A stretch of 64,000 nucleotides of DNA from AC-37 sp036389835 (GTDB lineage: Bacteria > Actinomycetota > Thermoleophilia > Solirubrobacterales > Thermoleophilaceae), in contig DASVWC010000111.1 of assembly GCA_036389835.1 (NCBI GenBank), positions 16,002 through 80,001 of the forward strand, written 5' to 3'. The position numbers were made by a program, and so were the translations under genes. A model generated the notes under the pieces. It was given only the letters and a program-made list of their open reading frames with translations, made no database searches and was not told the origin of the DNA. Of the stretch, positions 46,751 through 56,788 are shown piece after piece (within the stretch, counting starts at the first letter, position 1; the number at the start of each line of letters is the position of its first letter).

Positions 46751-47964
46751 GGGACGTCGCGAAGATCGCGCTCGGCGTGATCGCCGCGATCGGAGGCTTC
46801 GTGGACATCGGCGACCTCGTCTTCAACGCCCAGGCGGGCGCGACGCTCGGCTACGCCGCGCTGTGGGCGGTGCCCGTCGGGGTGCTCGGCATCGTGGTGT
46901 TCGCCGAGATGAGCGGGCGGATCGCGGCGATCGCGAAGAAACCGAACTTCGAGCTGATCCGCGACCGCTACGGGCGACGGCTGTCGCTGTTCACGCTCGT
47001 CGCCTCGCTGACGCTCACGGTCCTCACGCTGGGTGCCGAGCTCGGCGGCCTCGGCTTCGTCCTCAACTACTTCTTCGACGTCAGCGTCGGGTTCTTCACG
47101 CTCGTGGCGCTGCTCGCAGTGGCGGCCGCCGCGTACCTGCTGCCGTTCGAGTGGATCGAGCGCGTCTTCGGATACATGGGCCTGGCGCTGCTCGTGTACG
47201 TGCTCGCGAGCGTGAAGCTGCACCCGGACTGGGGCGACCTCGGCGCCGGCTTCGTGCCGGAGACCCATGCCTCGTCCGTGTACTGGTACTTCGTGGTGGG
47301 TCTGATGGCCGCGGCGCTGATGCCGTACGAGATCTACTTCTACTCGAGCGGCGGGATCGAGGAAGGCTGGACCGAGAAGGACCTGCGGGTCAACCGCCTC
47401 AACTCGATGGTCGGCTTCGGGCTCGGCGGGATCCTGAGCGTCGCGATCCTCGTCGCGTCGGCCCAGGTGCTCCTGCCGGCGAGCGTGGACCCGGCGACGG
47501 TGGGGACGGTCGGGGTGGTGGCGCAGGTGCCCTACGGGGAGGCCGGACTCGTCCTCGCCCTCGTCGGCATGCTGTTCGCCCTCGGCGGCGCGACGGTCGA
47601 CACCGCGTTCTCGGCCGCCTACAACCTCGCCCAGCACCAGGGCTGGCGGTGGGGGAAGCGCAACGGCCTCGAGCGGGAGGCGCGCTTCACGCTGTCGCTC
47701 GCCGCGTTCTTCGTCATCGGCTTCGCGATCGCCGAGACCGGCGTCGACCCGGTCGAGCTGACCGAGTACGCGGTGATCTTCTCGATCCCCGTCCTCCCGC
47801 TCACGTACCTGCCGATCCTGCTGGTGGCCGGCGACCGCGCCGTGATGGGCGAGCACGCCAACGGCGTGCTCGCCCGGACGGTGGGCTGGGTCTACTTCGC
47901 GGTGATCTGCTGCCTGGCCGTGGCGGCGCCGATCCTCTTCGTGGCGACCAACGGCGGTGGCTAG
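46747..47964 (+). CDS. NRAMP-related divalent metal transporter
   Basis: A 405-residue protein with about eleven helices, related to NRAMP (MntH/natural-resistance) transporters. The helix-1 motif DPGN, which binds the metal, reads DIGD here (Asp20-Asp23, GGFVDIGDLVF), and the helix-6 MPHN reads MPYE (LMPYEIYFYSS). These changes suggest a divergent ion specificity, as in NRAMP-related Mg or other transporters; the metal cannot be predicted. GTG start overlapping the lipoprotein stop. Ends 3 nt before the convergent RNase gene. Confidence 0.86.
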   Translation: MRDVAKIALGVIAAIGGFVDIGDLVFNAQAGATLGYAALWAVPVGVLGIVVFAEMSGRIAAIAKKPNFELIRDRYGRRLSLFTLVASLTLTVLTLGAELGGLGFVLNYFFDVSVGFFTLVALLAVAAAAYLLPFEWIERVFGYMGLALLVYVLASVKLHPDWGDLGAGFVPETHASSVYWYFVVGLMAAALMPYEIYFYSSGGIEEGWTEKDLRVNRLNSMVGFGLGGILSVAILVASAQVLLPASVDPATVGTVGVVAQVPYGEAGLVLALVGMLFALGGATVDTAFSAAYNLAQHQGWRWGKRNGLEREARFTLSLAAFFVIGFAIAETGVDPVELTEYAVIFSIPVLPLTYLPILLVAGDRAVMGEHANGVLARTVGWVYFAVICCLAVAAPILFVATNGGG

Positions 47965-47967
47965 CCG

Positions 47968-49860
47968 CTACTCCGAGGGCGTCCCCGCCGGCTTGCGCCG
48001 CCCGCGCCCGCCGCGGCGCCCGCGGCGGCGGCGCGGCTCGCCGTCCTCGTCCGCGGCGCCCGAGTCCGAGCCGCTCTCCGGCGGCGGCTCCTGACCCTCC
48101 ACGAGCGAGGCCGTGGCCGCCGAGCGGCTCACGTGCTCGATCCGGACCAGCCGCTTCTGCCCGAGGTGGCGCATGGCGTCGGTCACCGAGATGATGTAGC
48201 CGTCGAGCTTGGCGACCGCGTCGTTCTCCTCGTACATGTGCGGCTCGGCGATAGTGACGAGTACCTCCTCGCCCTCGCGGAACGGCAGCGCGCGCTCCTC
48301 CACCTCGTCGGCCGACCCCTCCATCATCACCGCGAAGTGGTCGATCGGCAGCGACTCGCTGCCCTCGAAGTGGAAGTGCTTGTCGAGGTCGCGCTCGATG
48401 TCGAGGATCGGCCGCCCGGGCCCGTTGATCAGGAACGACGAGACCTGGGGGTGCACCTGGATCAGGAACGCCTTCGAGCTGGGCTTCTCGACCGCGAGCT
48501 CGCGTAGCCTGCGCTCCACGTCGATCGCGACCGTCTCCTCGGAGAGCACCACGCCCTCGCCCTCGCAGGTCGGGCAGGTCTTGGTGAGGATCTCGCGCAC
48601 GCCGTCGGTCACGTTCTGGCGCGTCATCTCGACGAGGCCGAGCGGCGAGATCTCCATCACGTAGGTCTTGGTGCGGTCCTCGTCGAGCATCTTGCGGAGC
48701 GTCTTCAGGACCGCCTCGCGGTTGCGCGCCCGCGCCATGTCGATGAAGTCGATGACGATGATCCCGCCGATGTCGCGCAGCCGGAGCTGGCGGACGGTCT
48801 CCTCGGCGGCCTCGAGGTTGGTCTTCGAGATCGTGTCCTCGAGCCGCGCCCCCTTGCCGCGCCCGGTGAACGAGCCCGAGTTCACGTCGATGACGGTCAT
48901 CGCCTCGGTGTAGTCGATCATCAGGTAGCCGCCCGAGGGCAGGTCGACCCGGCGGTTGAGCGTGGACTGGACCACCTTCTCCACCCCGAAGCGCTCGAAC
49001 AGCGGCTCGTCCTCCTCGTAGTGCTCCACCCGGTCGAGCAGCTCCGGGGCCGTGCGGGTGAAGAACGAGGTGAGGCGCTCGAACTGCTTGCGGTCGTCCA
49101 CGAGCGCGCGCTCGAACTGCTCGGAGAAGATGTCGCGCACCACGCGCACCGACAGGTCCGCCTCCTGGAAGACCATGTCCGGCGCCGAGGCCGCGTCGGC
49201 GCGCTTCTGGAGCAGCTCGTGGAGCTTGTGCAGGTACTTGATCTCGCGCTCGAAGTCCTCGCGCTTGGCGCCGCGAGCGGCGGTGCGGATGATCGCGCCG
49301 CCACCGCCGAGGTCGAGCCCCTTCGTCTGCTTGCGCAGCCGCTCGCGCTCCTTGTCCTCGAGCCGCCGCGAGACGCCGATGCCCTCGCCCTGCGGCACGT
49401 ACACGAGGTAGCGCCCGGCGATCGAGAGCTGCATCGACAGCCGCGCCCCCTTCGTCTTGAGGGGGTCCTTCACCACCTGCACGATGATCTCCTGGCCCGG
49501 CTTGAGGAGCTGCGCGATGCGCTGGCCCTTGCCGCCGACCCGCCCGCGGCGCGCGACCTCCACGCCCGGCATGACGATGTCGTCCACGTGCAGGAAGCCG
49601 TTCTTGTCGATCCCGATGTCGACGAACGCGGCCTCGAGGCCCGGGAGCACGTTGTCGACCTTGCCCTTGTAGACGTTGCCGACGATCGAGCGGCTCCAGC
49701 GCCGCTCGATGTACATCTCCCCTACACGCCAGTCCTCGGCGCGGCTCTTGACGCCGCGGCGGCCCTTTCCGTCAGAGGTGGAGGAGGGCTGTCCCTCCGC
49801 CTCGAGGATCGCGACCCGCGTTTCGCCACGGTCGACCGTGACGAGCACCTTCTTCTTCAA
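47968..49860 (-). CDS. rne: Ribonuclease E/G
   Basis: A 630-residue RNase E/G family endoribonuclease for rRNA maturation and mRNA decay. An interrupted S1 domain near 35-130 (GNVYKGKVDNVLPGLEAAFV), the DNase-I-like catalytic centre with VIDVNSGSFTG and IVIDFIDM, and the Zn-link CPTCEGEG are present, then an RNase H-like tail and a C-terminal Arg/Gly-rich region (RRRRGRRGGRGRRK) for RNA or protein contact. The start is TTG at 49860, with AAGGAG 5 nt upstream. It lies downstream of rodA with a 141-nt leader region. Confidence 0.94.
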   Translation of the reverse strand: MKKKVLVTVDRGETRVAILEAEGQPSSTSDGKGRRGVKSRAEDWRVGEMYIERRWSRSIVGNVYKGKVDNVLPGLEAAFVDIGIDKNGFLHVDDIVMPGVEVARRGRVGGKGQRIAQLLKPGQEIIVQVVKDPLKTKGARLSMQLSIAGRYLVYVPQGEGIGVSRRLEDKERERLRKQTKGLDLGGGGAIIRTAARGAKREDFEREIKYLHKLHELLQKRADAASAPDMVFQEADLSVRVVRDIFSEQFERALVDDRKQFERLTSFFTRTAPELLDRVEHYEEDEPLFERFGVEKVVQSTLNRRVDLPSGGYLMIDYTEAMTVIDVNSGSFTGRGKGARLEDTISKTNLEAAEETVRQLRLRDIGGIIVIDFIDMARARNREAVLKTLRKMLDEDRTKTYVMEISPLGLVEMTRQNVTDGVREILTKTCPTCEGEGVVLSEETVAIDVERRLRELAVEKPSSKAFLIQVHPQVSSFLINGPGRPILDIERDLDKHFHFEGSESLPIDHFAVMMEGSADEVEERALPFREGEEVLVTIAEPHMYEENDAVAKLDGYIISVTDAMRHLGQKRLVRIEHVSRSAATASLVEGQEPPPESGSDSGAADEDGEPRRRRGRRGGRGRRKPAGTPSE

Positions 49861-50001
49861 GGAAACTCCTTAGGTTCATCGCCCTGGCGCCCGAACGCGG
49901 CGTGACCGCGGCGCGCGCAGAATCGGTGGCGCGCGTCAGGGGGCGTGAGGCGAGGGAAAAGCTCACGGACCCTGAGGTTAGACGGTGGGCCGGAGACCCC
50001 T
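49861..50001 (-). promoter_or_regulatory. Leader region of the RNase E/G gene
   Basis: 141 nt between rodA and rne. TAACCT at 49975-49980 is a plausible -10, which would leave an untranslated leader of about 107 nt, much longer than for other genes here. The AAGGAG ribosome binding site is at its 3' end. Long leaders of RNase E genes are known sites of self-regulation; no defined structure is claimed. Confidence 0.45.
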
Positions 50002-51198
50002 CTAAACGACGAGCTCGCGGCGCTTCGCGTCGCTCGTGAGCCGCGCCTGCACGTGGACCGACTGGAGCAGGCCGATCGCGAGGAACGTGACCATCACCGA
50101 GGAGCCGCCGTAGCTCATCAGCGGCAGCGGGACTCCGGTGATCGGACCGAGGCCGACGGTCATCCCCACGTTCACGAACACCTGGAACATCAGCATCGCG
50201 AGCACCCCGCCCACGATCAGCGTCCCGTAGAGGTTCTTCGACATCGTGAGTATCCGCAGCGCGCGCCATATGAGCAGCGCGTAGAGCGACAGCACGAACG
50301 CCGCGCCCGCGAAGCCGAACATCTCCCCGATCACGCTGAAGACGAAGTCGGTGTGGTGCTCGGGCAGGAAGTCGAGCTTGGTCTGGGTGGCGCCCTCGGG
50401 CCCGCGGCCTGTCTTCTCTCCGGAGCCGATCGCCACCGTCGACTGCTGTAGCTGGTAGCCCTGCTCGCGCGGGTCGTCGGTCGGGCTGACGAAGGCCGTG
50501 AGCCGGTCCTTCTGGTAGTCCTTGAGCACCTCCACCCCGATCGCCGGCCCCACGACCAGCACCGCGGCGATCGCGAGCGCGCCGAGCGTCCCGAGCGCGG
50601 CGAAGTGGGTCCACTTCGTGCCCGCCACGAACAGGATCGCGAGGACGATCGCCATGTACACGAGGCCGGAGCCGAGGTCCGGCTGGGCCACCACGAGCAT
50701 CGCCGGCACGATCGCCAGCAGCACGATCCGGCTGGTGGTCTCGCGCTCGTTCAGCCGCCGGACGCGATCGACGACGAACGCGGCGAGCGCCACGATCAGC
50801 AGCACCTTGCCGAGCTCCGACGGCTGGAGGCGGAAGAACGGCAGCTCGATCCAGCGCTTCGACCCGCGCGCCGCCGCGCCGAGCGCGTAGACGAGCAGGA
50901 TCAGACCGATCATCCCACCGTAGACGCCGAGCTTGAGCTCGCGCAGGCGGGAGTAGTCGAAGCGGGCGACGATCAGCATCAGCGCGATCCCGACGACCCC
51001 GTAGATCGCCTGGCGCAGCTCGTAGTAGTTGGGGTCGCCCGGGATGTCGTCCTGGGTCGCCTTGCCGACGACGAAGATGCTGCACGCGATCAGGCCCACC
51101 GCCGCGATCAGCAGCAGCGGGTCGAGCCGCAGGATCGCCGAGCGCGGGCGCTCGGCGTCGCGGAACCGCTGGACCTGCTCGCCGAGGGCGGCGCTCAT
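50002..51198 (-). CDS. rodA: Peptidoglycan glycosyltransferase RodA (SEDS family)
   Basis: A 398-residue SEDS protein with about ten helices. It polymerises glycan strands for side-wall growth with PBP2. GSKRWIELPFFRLQPSELGK and the conserved Asp-containing loop VVAQPDLGSGLVY are present, with the C-terminal GVPLPLMSYGGSSVMVTFLA. It starts 9 nt after the PBP2 gene in the mre operon. Confidence 0.95.
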   Translation of the reverse strand: MSAALGEQVQRFRDAERPRSAILRLDPLLLIAAVGLIACSIFVVGKATQDDIPGDPNYYELRQAIYGVVGIALMLIVARFDYSRLRELKLGVYGGMIGLILLVYALGAAARGSKRWIELPFFRLQPSELGKVLLIVALAAFVVDRVRRLNERETTSRIVLLAIVPAMLVVAQPDLGSGLVYMAIVLAILFVAGTKWTHFAALGTLGALAIAAVLVVGPAIGVEVLKDYQKDRLTAFVSPTDDPREQGYQLQQSTVAIGSGEKTGRGPEGATQTKLDFLPEHHTDFVFSVIGEMFGFAGAAFVLSLYALLIWRALRILTMSKNLYGTLIVGGVLAMLMFQVFVNVGMTVGLGPITGVPLPLMSYGGSSVMVTFLAIGLLQSVHVQARLTSDAKRRELVV

Positions 51199-51207
51199 CG
51201 CGGCAAC

Positions 51208-53088
51208 CTACTCATAGATGCGGCCCCCGGCGTCCGAGGGCGACTTCGGCCCCTGGTTCTTCACGCCGAACAGCTCGGCCATGATCCTGCGCACGGCGGG
51301 CGCCGCCGTCTCGGCGCCGAAGCCGCCGCGCTCGAACGTGGCCACCACGACGTAGCGCGGGTTCGGGTACGGCGCGAGCCCGGCGTACCAGGACTGGTCG
51401 GCGCAGCCCGGGCAGGTCTGCGCGGTGCCGGTCTTGCCGGCCACCGGGATCGGGAAGCCCTTGAAGACCCCCGCGGACGTGCCGCCGGGGTCGCTGGCGG
51501 CCGAGCGCAGCCCCTCGAGGATCGCCTGGCGGTGCGCCGGCTTGATGCTCAGCTTGCGCCGCGCGGGCTGGTTGAACTCCTGGATCACGCGCCCGTCGGC
51601 GTCCTCCACGCGCTCGCCGAGGTGCGGGCGCACCACGTAGCCGCCGTTCGCGACCGCCGCGTAGGCCGTGGCGAGCTGGAGCGGCGTCACCTGGAGGTAG
51701 CCCTGGCCGATCGCGAGGATGATGTTCTGGCCGACCGTCCACGGGGAGTAGACGTCCGGGTGGCGCTTGGCCTGCTTGTTGAGCCACTCCGGCGTCGGGA
51801 CGTTGCCGGCGAACTCGCCCGGCAGGTCGATGCCGGTCTGGCGACCCATGCCCAGGCGCTTGGCCCAGTCCTGGAGCAGGTGGCCGTCGCCGGCGCTGTT
51901 CATCTCGCGGCCGAGGTTGTAGAAGTAGACGTCGCTCGAGACCGAGAGCGCCTTGCGCAGCGCGACCGGCCCGTGCGAGACCCCGCCCGCGTTCTGGAAG
52001 CGCTGGCCGCCGACGCTGATCGAGCCGCCGTCGTACTGAACGGTCTCCGGCGTGATGACGCCGCCCTCCAGCGCCGCAACCGCGCTGATCAGCTTGAAGG
52101 TCGAGCCGGTCGGGTAGGTCGACTGGGTCGCGCGGTTGAGCAGCGGCTCGCCGTTGGCCTTGTCGCTGAGGCGGTTGTAGTCCGACTGGCGGATCCGCTT
52201 GGCGAAGATGTTCGGGTCGAACGACGGCGAGCTGCCGAGCGCGCGCACCTCGCCGTTCTTCACGTCCATCACCACGAACGCCGCCTTGGCCCCGCCGAGC
52301 GCCTGCTGGCCAGCGCGCTGCACGTCGAAGTCGATCCCGAGCCTGAGCTGGCGGCCGGCCTCGGGCTGGTCCTCGCGGAGCTGGGCGCGGAAGTTGCCGA
52401 GCGCGTCGACCTGCACGCGGTTGGCCCCGTCGCGGCCACGCAGGTAGCGGTCGTACTCGTACTCGATGCCCGACTGCCCCACGCGCGCGCCCTGGTTCAC
52501 GCCGCGGTAGCGCTTGTCCTCGAGCTGGTCCTCGGTCACCTCGCCGACCGTGCCGAACAGGTGCGCGCCGATCGCGTCGAACGGGTACTTGCGCAGCGCG
52601 ACCTTCTCGACCTGCACGCCGGGGAAGCGATCGGCGTTCTCGAGCAGGTACGCGTACTCGGCCGGCTCGACGTCGGACTTCACCGTGGCCGGCGAGAACG
52701 GCAGCGTCTTGAGCTGCTCGGTGACCTCGCGGTCGATCTCGCGCTGCTTCATGTTCAGCACCTCGGCGAGGCGCGAGTAGAGCTTCTTCTTCCCGTGGCG
52801 GTCGTCGGGGAGCTTGTCCGGGCTGAGCGTGACCGCGAACGCGATGCGGTTGTCCACCAGCACGCGGCCGTTGCGGTCCACGATGCGCCCGCGCGGCGCC
52901 TGCACCGTGATCTCGCGCACGCGGTTGTTGTTGGCCTCGGCGCGGTACTGGTCGCCGCTCAGCACCTGGAGGTACCAGAGCCGGAAGAACACGACGCCGA
53001 ACAGGATCAGCGCCACGCCGCCGATGATCGCCACGCGCACGGCGAGCTGCGGGCTGAGCGGAGTGCGGTTGTCGCGGTCTAGGTACAC
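51208..53088 (-). CDS. mrdA: Penicillin-binding protein 2 (elongasome transpeptidase)
   Basis: A 626-residue class B PBP: membrane anchor (20-42), pedestal domain (QAPRGRIVDRNGRVLVDN), then the transpeptidase with YPTGSTFK (active Ser329), SSD in VSSDVYFYN and KTGTAQ. It crosslinks peptidoglycan made by RodA. GTG start at 53088; 27 nt after mreD. Full length for the family. Confidence 0.96.
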   Translation of the reverse strand: MYLDRDNRTPLSPQLAVRVAIIGGVALILFGVVFFRLWYLQVLSGDQYRAEANNNRVREITVQAPRGRIVDRNGRVLVDNRIAFAVTLSPDKLPDDRHGKKKLYSRLAEVLNMKQREIDREVTEQLKTLPFSPATVKSDVEPAEYAYLLENADRFPGVQVEKVALRKYPFDAIGAHLFGTVGEVTEDQLEDKRYRGVNQGARVGQSGIEYEYDRYLRGRDGANRVQVDALGNFRAQLREDQPEAGRQLRLGIDFDVQRAGQQALGGAKAAFVVMDVKNGEVRALGSSPSFDPNIFAKRIRQSDYNRLSDKANGEPLLNRATQSTYPTGSTFKLISAVAALEGGVITPETVQYDGGSISVGGQRFQNAGGVSHGPVALRKALSVSSDVYFYNLGREMNSAGDGHLLQDWAKRLGMGRQTGIDLPGEFAGNVPTPEWLNKQAKRHPDVYSPWTVGQNIILAIGQGYLQVTPLQLATAYAAVANGGYVVRPHLGERVEDADGRVIQEFNQPARRKLSIKPAHRQAILEGLRSAASDPGGTSAGVFKGFPIPVAGKTGTAQTCPGCADQSWYAGLAPYPNPRYVVVATFERGGFGAETAAPAVRRIMAELFGVKNQGPKSPSDAGGRIYE

Positions 53089-53115
53089 GGGCTTCGGCCA
53101 GCCTCCGGCGGCACT

Positions 53116-53691
53116 CTAGACCTCGAGCCCGCGGAGCCCGAGCGGGCCGGTGGGACGGGTCTCCGCGCCACGGCTGCGGCGGCCCGGCTCGGTCATGAGG
53201 ACCGGCCGCAGCAGGCGCTTGACGATGCCGAATACGAGCAGAGCGAGCCAGGCGTTCAGCACCACGGTGACGAGCGCGTCGCGCAGCAGGAGTGCGCTGA
53301 CGCTCGCGTCGATCTCGAGCATGAAGTTGACCGCTCCGAGTGCGAGCACGTAGCCGAGCGTGGCCCCGCCGCCGACCGGGATCGCGATCAGCCCGTGCGC
53401 CGGGTCGCGCAGCTCGCCGTAGCGGCCGACTCCGTAGCCGATCGCGCACAGCACCAGCGACGAGGCGCCGAGGTTGTGGCCGAGCGCGAGGTCGGCGAGC
53501 ATCCCGCAGGCGAACCCCACGAGGCAGCCGGTCACGCTGCCGCCGTAGAGGGCGATCGCGGCGACCACGAGCGGCATCAGGTCGAAGGTGCCGCCGAAGA
53601 TGCGGATCCCGGAGAAGCCCGAGATCTGGGTCACGACCGCCGCCAGCAGCAGCAGGCCGACCCTGACGACGGTGCCGGCGGTGACGATCAC
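53116..53691 (-). CDS. mreD: Rod shape-determining protein MreD
   Basis: A 191-residue protein with five or six membrane helices, typical of MreD (FDLMPLVVAAIALYGGSVTG, ACGMLADLALGHNLGASSLV), with a basic cytoplasmic tail. Its sequence is poorly conserved in the family; the assignment rests on topology and position between mreC and PBP2. GTG start overlapping the mreC stop (GTGA). Confidence 0.9.
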   Translation of the reverse strand: MIVTAGTVVRVGLLLLAAVVTQISGFSGIRIFGGTFDLMPLVVAAIALYGGSVTGCLVGFACGMLADLALGHNLGASSLVLCAIGYGVGRYGELRDPAHGLIAIPVGGGATLGYVLALGAVNFMLEIDASVSALLLRDALVTVVLNAWLALLVFGIVKRLLRPVLMTEPGRRSRGAETRPTGPLGLRGLEV

Positions 53692-54548
53692 GAGCCCGCC
53701 CCCGTCAGCACCTGCACGAGGTCGATGCGGCGGAAGTCGGCGAACGGGTCCACGTGCACGCGCTGGTAGGTCTCGAGCTCGTCGCGGTCGACCTTCCGAA
53801 TCGCCCCGATCGGGATGCCGCGCGGGTAGAGCGACTCGAGCCGGCCCGTCTTGAAGCCTGAGGTGATCACGGTCTGGCCCTTGCGGATCGCCTCGACCTC
53901 GCGGACGAAGTCGAGCTGGAGGTCCTCCGGGTCGCCCACCGGCGTGCGCACGACGCCGGAGGTGCCGTCCGGCACGATCGCGGCGTCCACGGCGGCCTCG
54001 CCGTCGGTGATGAGCTGCACCGTGGCGGTGCTGCCCGACGCCTGCGCGACCTTGCCGACCAGGCCGTCGCCGGTGATGACGGGCTGGTCCGGGCGCACGC
54101 CGTCGCCGGTGCCCTTGTTGATCTGGATCGTGCTCGACCAGTCGGTCGGCGAGCGGGCGATCACCCGCGCGGTGACGGGGCTCATCCCGTCGGGGAAGGC
54201 CGGCTCCTTCTGGAGGTCGACCATGCGGCGCAGCTGCTCGCTGTCGCGCGCGGCGGTGCGCGCCTGGGCGAGCTCGGTGCGCGCCTGGGCGAGCTCCTTC
54301 TTGAGCTTCTTGTTCTCGGAGTTTGCGTCGAATGCGTCGCCGACCCAGTTGAAGAGGTCGCGGAACGGCTTGAAGACCTTGCTGGCGCCGGACTCGATCG
54401 GGGAGAGCACCTCCTGGGCGCCGCGCTGGATGCCGTGGAGCATCCCGCTCGGGGACTCGCCGAAGTACGCGGTCAGGGCGAACAGCGACAGCGCGACGCA
54501 CAGCGCCAGCACCGCGCGGCGCCTGCGAATCACCTTCCTGTCGTACAC
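53688..54548 (-). CDS. mreC: Rod shape-determining protein MreC
   Basis: A 286-residue MreC: N-terminal membrane helix (12-30), a coiled coil (about 78-112; KKLKKELAQARTELAQARTA) and a beta-rich domain (VTARVIARSPTDWSSTIQIN, GDGLVGKVAQASGSTATVQL). It links MreB to PBP2 and RodA. GTG start at 54548, GGGGAG 7 nt upstream. Confidence 0.94.
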   Translation of the reverse strand: MYDRKVIRRRRAVLALCVALSLFALTAYFGESPSGMLHGIQRGAQEVLSPIESGASKVFKPFRDLFNWVGDAFDANSENKKLKKELAQARTELAQARTAARDSEQLRRMVDLQKEPAFPDGMSPVTARVIARSPTDWSSTIQINKGTGDGVRPDQPVITGDGLVGKVAQASGSTATVQLITDGEAAVDAAIVPDGTSGVVRTPVGDPEDLQLDFVREVEAIRKGQTVITSGFKTGRLESLYPRGIPIGAIRKVDRDELETYQRVHVDPFADFRRIDLVQVLTGAGS

Positions 54549-54597
54549 CTCTGACTCCCCTCCCCCGCGCTCATTCTCTCGGCGCGCTGGGTCATGG

Positions 54598-55647
<1,050 letters not shown>

Positions 55648-55691
55648 GTTCAGGGTGGATCGCCCGGGTCGCGCCAGCCAGCGTTGTAGCC

Positions 55692-55726
55692 CCCTCGCGA
55701 GAGGGCGCCGAGCCGCGCTGAGTGTA
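55692..55726 (-). promoter_or_regulatory. mreB promoter and leader hairpin
   Basis: TACACT (minus strand, 55721-55726) is the likely -10. In the transcribed leader CCCTC-TCGC-GAGGG (55692-55705) can fold as a 5-bp hairpin. The flanking 55720-55755 stretch is locally AT-rich. The divergent 55841 gene shares this 193-nt intergenic region. Confidence 0.45.
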
Positions 55727-55840
55727 ACGAACGCTTTTCGCCGTTTTGCAGGGCGCATGGCGCTTTGCGCGGCGCCTCCACAGGCCCCGAACGGGGGCGG
55801 GCGAGGGGGCGAATTCTCGTGACCGGAGCCTTTGGTCTGT

Positions 55841-56788
55841 ATGAGCGACCAAGTCCTCCAGTCACGCTCCAGCGCCGCTTGGGAACGGGTTCGCCGGCAG
55901 GAGGGCGTGATCTCTCGGGGCCAGCTCCTCTCCCTCGGCTTCGGCCCGTCGTGGATCAAAGCGCGCTGTGCTGCGGGCCGCCTTCACGTGCTGTTTCGAG
56001 GCGTCTACGCCGTCGGGCGGCCGGAGGTCACGCGCAAGGGCTGGTGGTGGGCCGCGATCCTGGCCGCGGGCGAGGGCACGGTCCTGAGCCACGGCCAGGC
56101 CGGGGCGCTGTACGGGATACGCGACGAGCCGAGCGGCCCGATCCACGTCTCGGTTCCCCCACTCAGCCGCCGTTCACGCGACGGCATCGAGATCCACCCG
56201 CGCCTGCTCCTCCCCCACGAGACCGGCCTGCACGACGGCGTGCCGGTGATCACCGTGGCGGTCGCGCTCGCGGACGCGGCCGCCGAGCTGCGCCGCGGTC
56301 CGCTCGAGGCGTGCATCAACGAGACGGACATACGCGGGCTCATCACCGTCGAGAGGCTCAGGGCGGCGGTCGACGGCATGCCGAAGCGGGCCGGCCGCAA
56401 GGACCTCCGCGAGACCATCGACCGGCGAACGTTCCGCTTCACGCGCTCGGAGCTCGAGCGGGCGTTCATCCCGCTCGCCCTGAGCGCCGGCCTCGGCCGT
56501 CCCGACACCCGAGCGATGGTGAACGGCTTCGAGGTCGACTTCCACTGGCCGGAGCTCGGCCTGGTGGTCGAGACCGACGGCGGCGTCTACCACCGCACCC
56601 CGGCGCAGCAGGCGGCCGACCGCCGCCGCGACCAGGCCCACGTCGCGGCCGGCCTGACCCCGCTGCGCTTCACGCACTCCCAGATCCGGTGGGAGCCCGG
56701 CTACGTCAGCGCGATGCTGGCCACCGTCGCGCGGCGCCTACGCGCGGAACAGGGCCGGCGCCAGCTCCAGCAGGTCGGGGACCGGTAG
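55841..56788 (+). CDS. AbiEi-like N-terminal domain + DUF559 (Vsr-like) endonuclease-fold protein
   Basis: A 315-residue protein of a type abundant in actinobacteria. The first part resembles AbiEi antitoxins: winged helix VRRQEGVISRGQLLSLGF and RLHVLFRGVYAVGRPE. The C-terminus is a DUF559/Vsr-like PD-(D/E)XK domain: FEVDFHWPELGLVVETDGGV with Asp and Glu in the expected spacing, and RRRDQAHVAAGLTPLRFT. Activity and partners are unknown; no AbiEii toxin is adjacent. The ATG at 55841 is preferred to a TTG at 55832. The last 51 nt overlap the convergent maf gene. Confidence 0.8.
   Translation: MSDQVLQSRSSAAWERVRRQEGVISRGQLLSLGFGPSWIKARCAAGRLHVLFRGVYAVGRPEVTRKGWWWAAILAAGEGTVLSHGQAGALYGIRDEPSGPIHVSVPPLSRRSRDGIEIHPRLLLPHETGLHDGVPVITVAVALADAAAELRRGPLEACINETDIRGLITVERLRAAVDGMPKRAGRKDLRETIDRRTFRFTRSELERAFIPLALSAGLGRPDTRAMVNGFEVDFHWPELGLVVETDGGVYHRTPAQQAADRRRDQAHVAAGLTPLRFTHSQIRWEPGYVSAMLATVARRLRAEQGRRQLQQVGDR

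Noticed and set aside
45022..47856. A 940-codon minus-strand frame opposite the P450 cassette
   Set aside because: It is the antisense of P450, lipoprotein and NRAMP genes, rich in Arg, His and Asp, without any domain.
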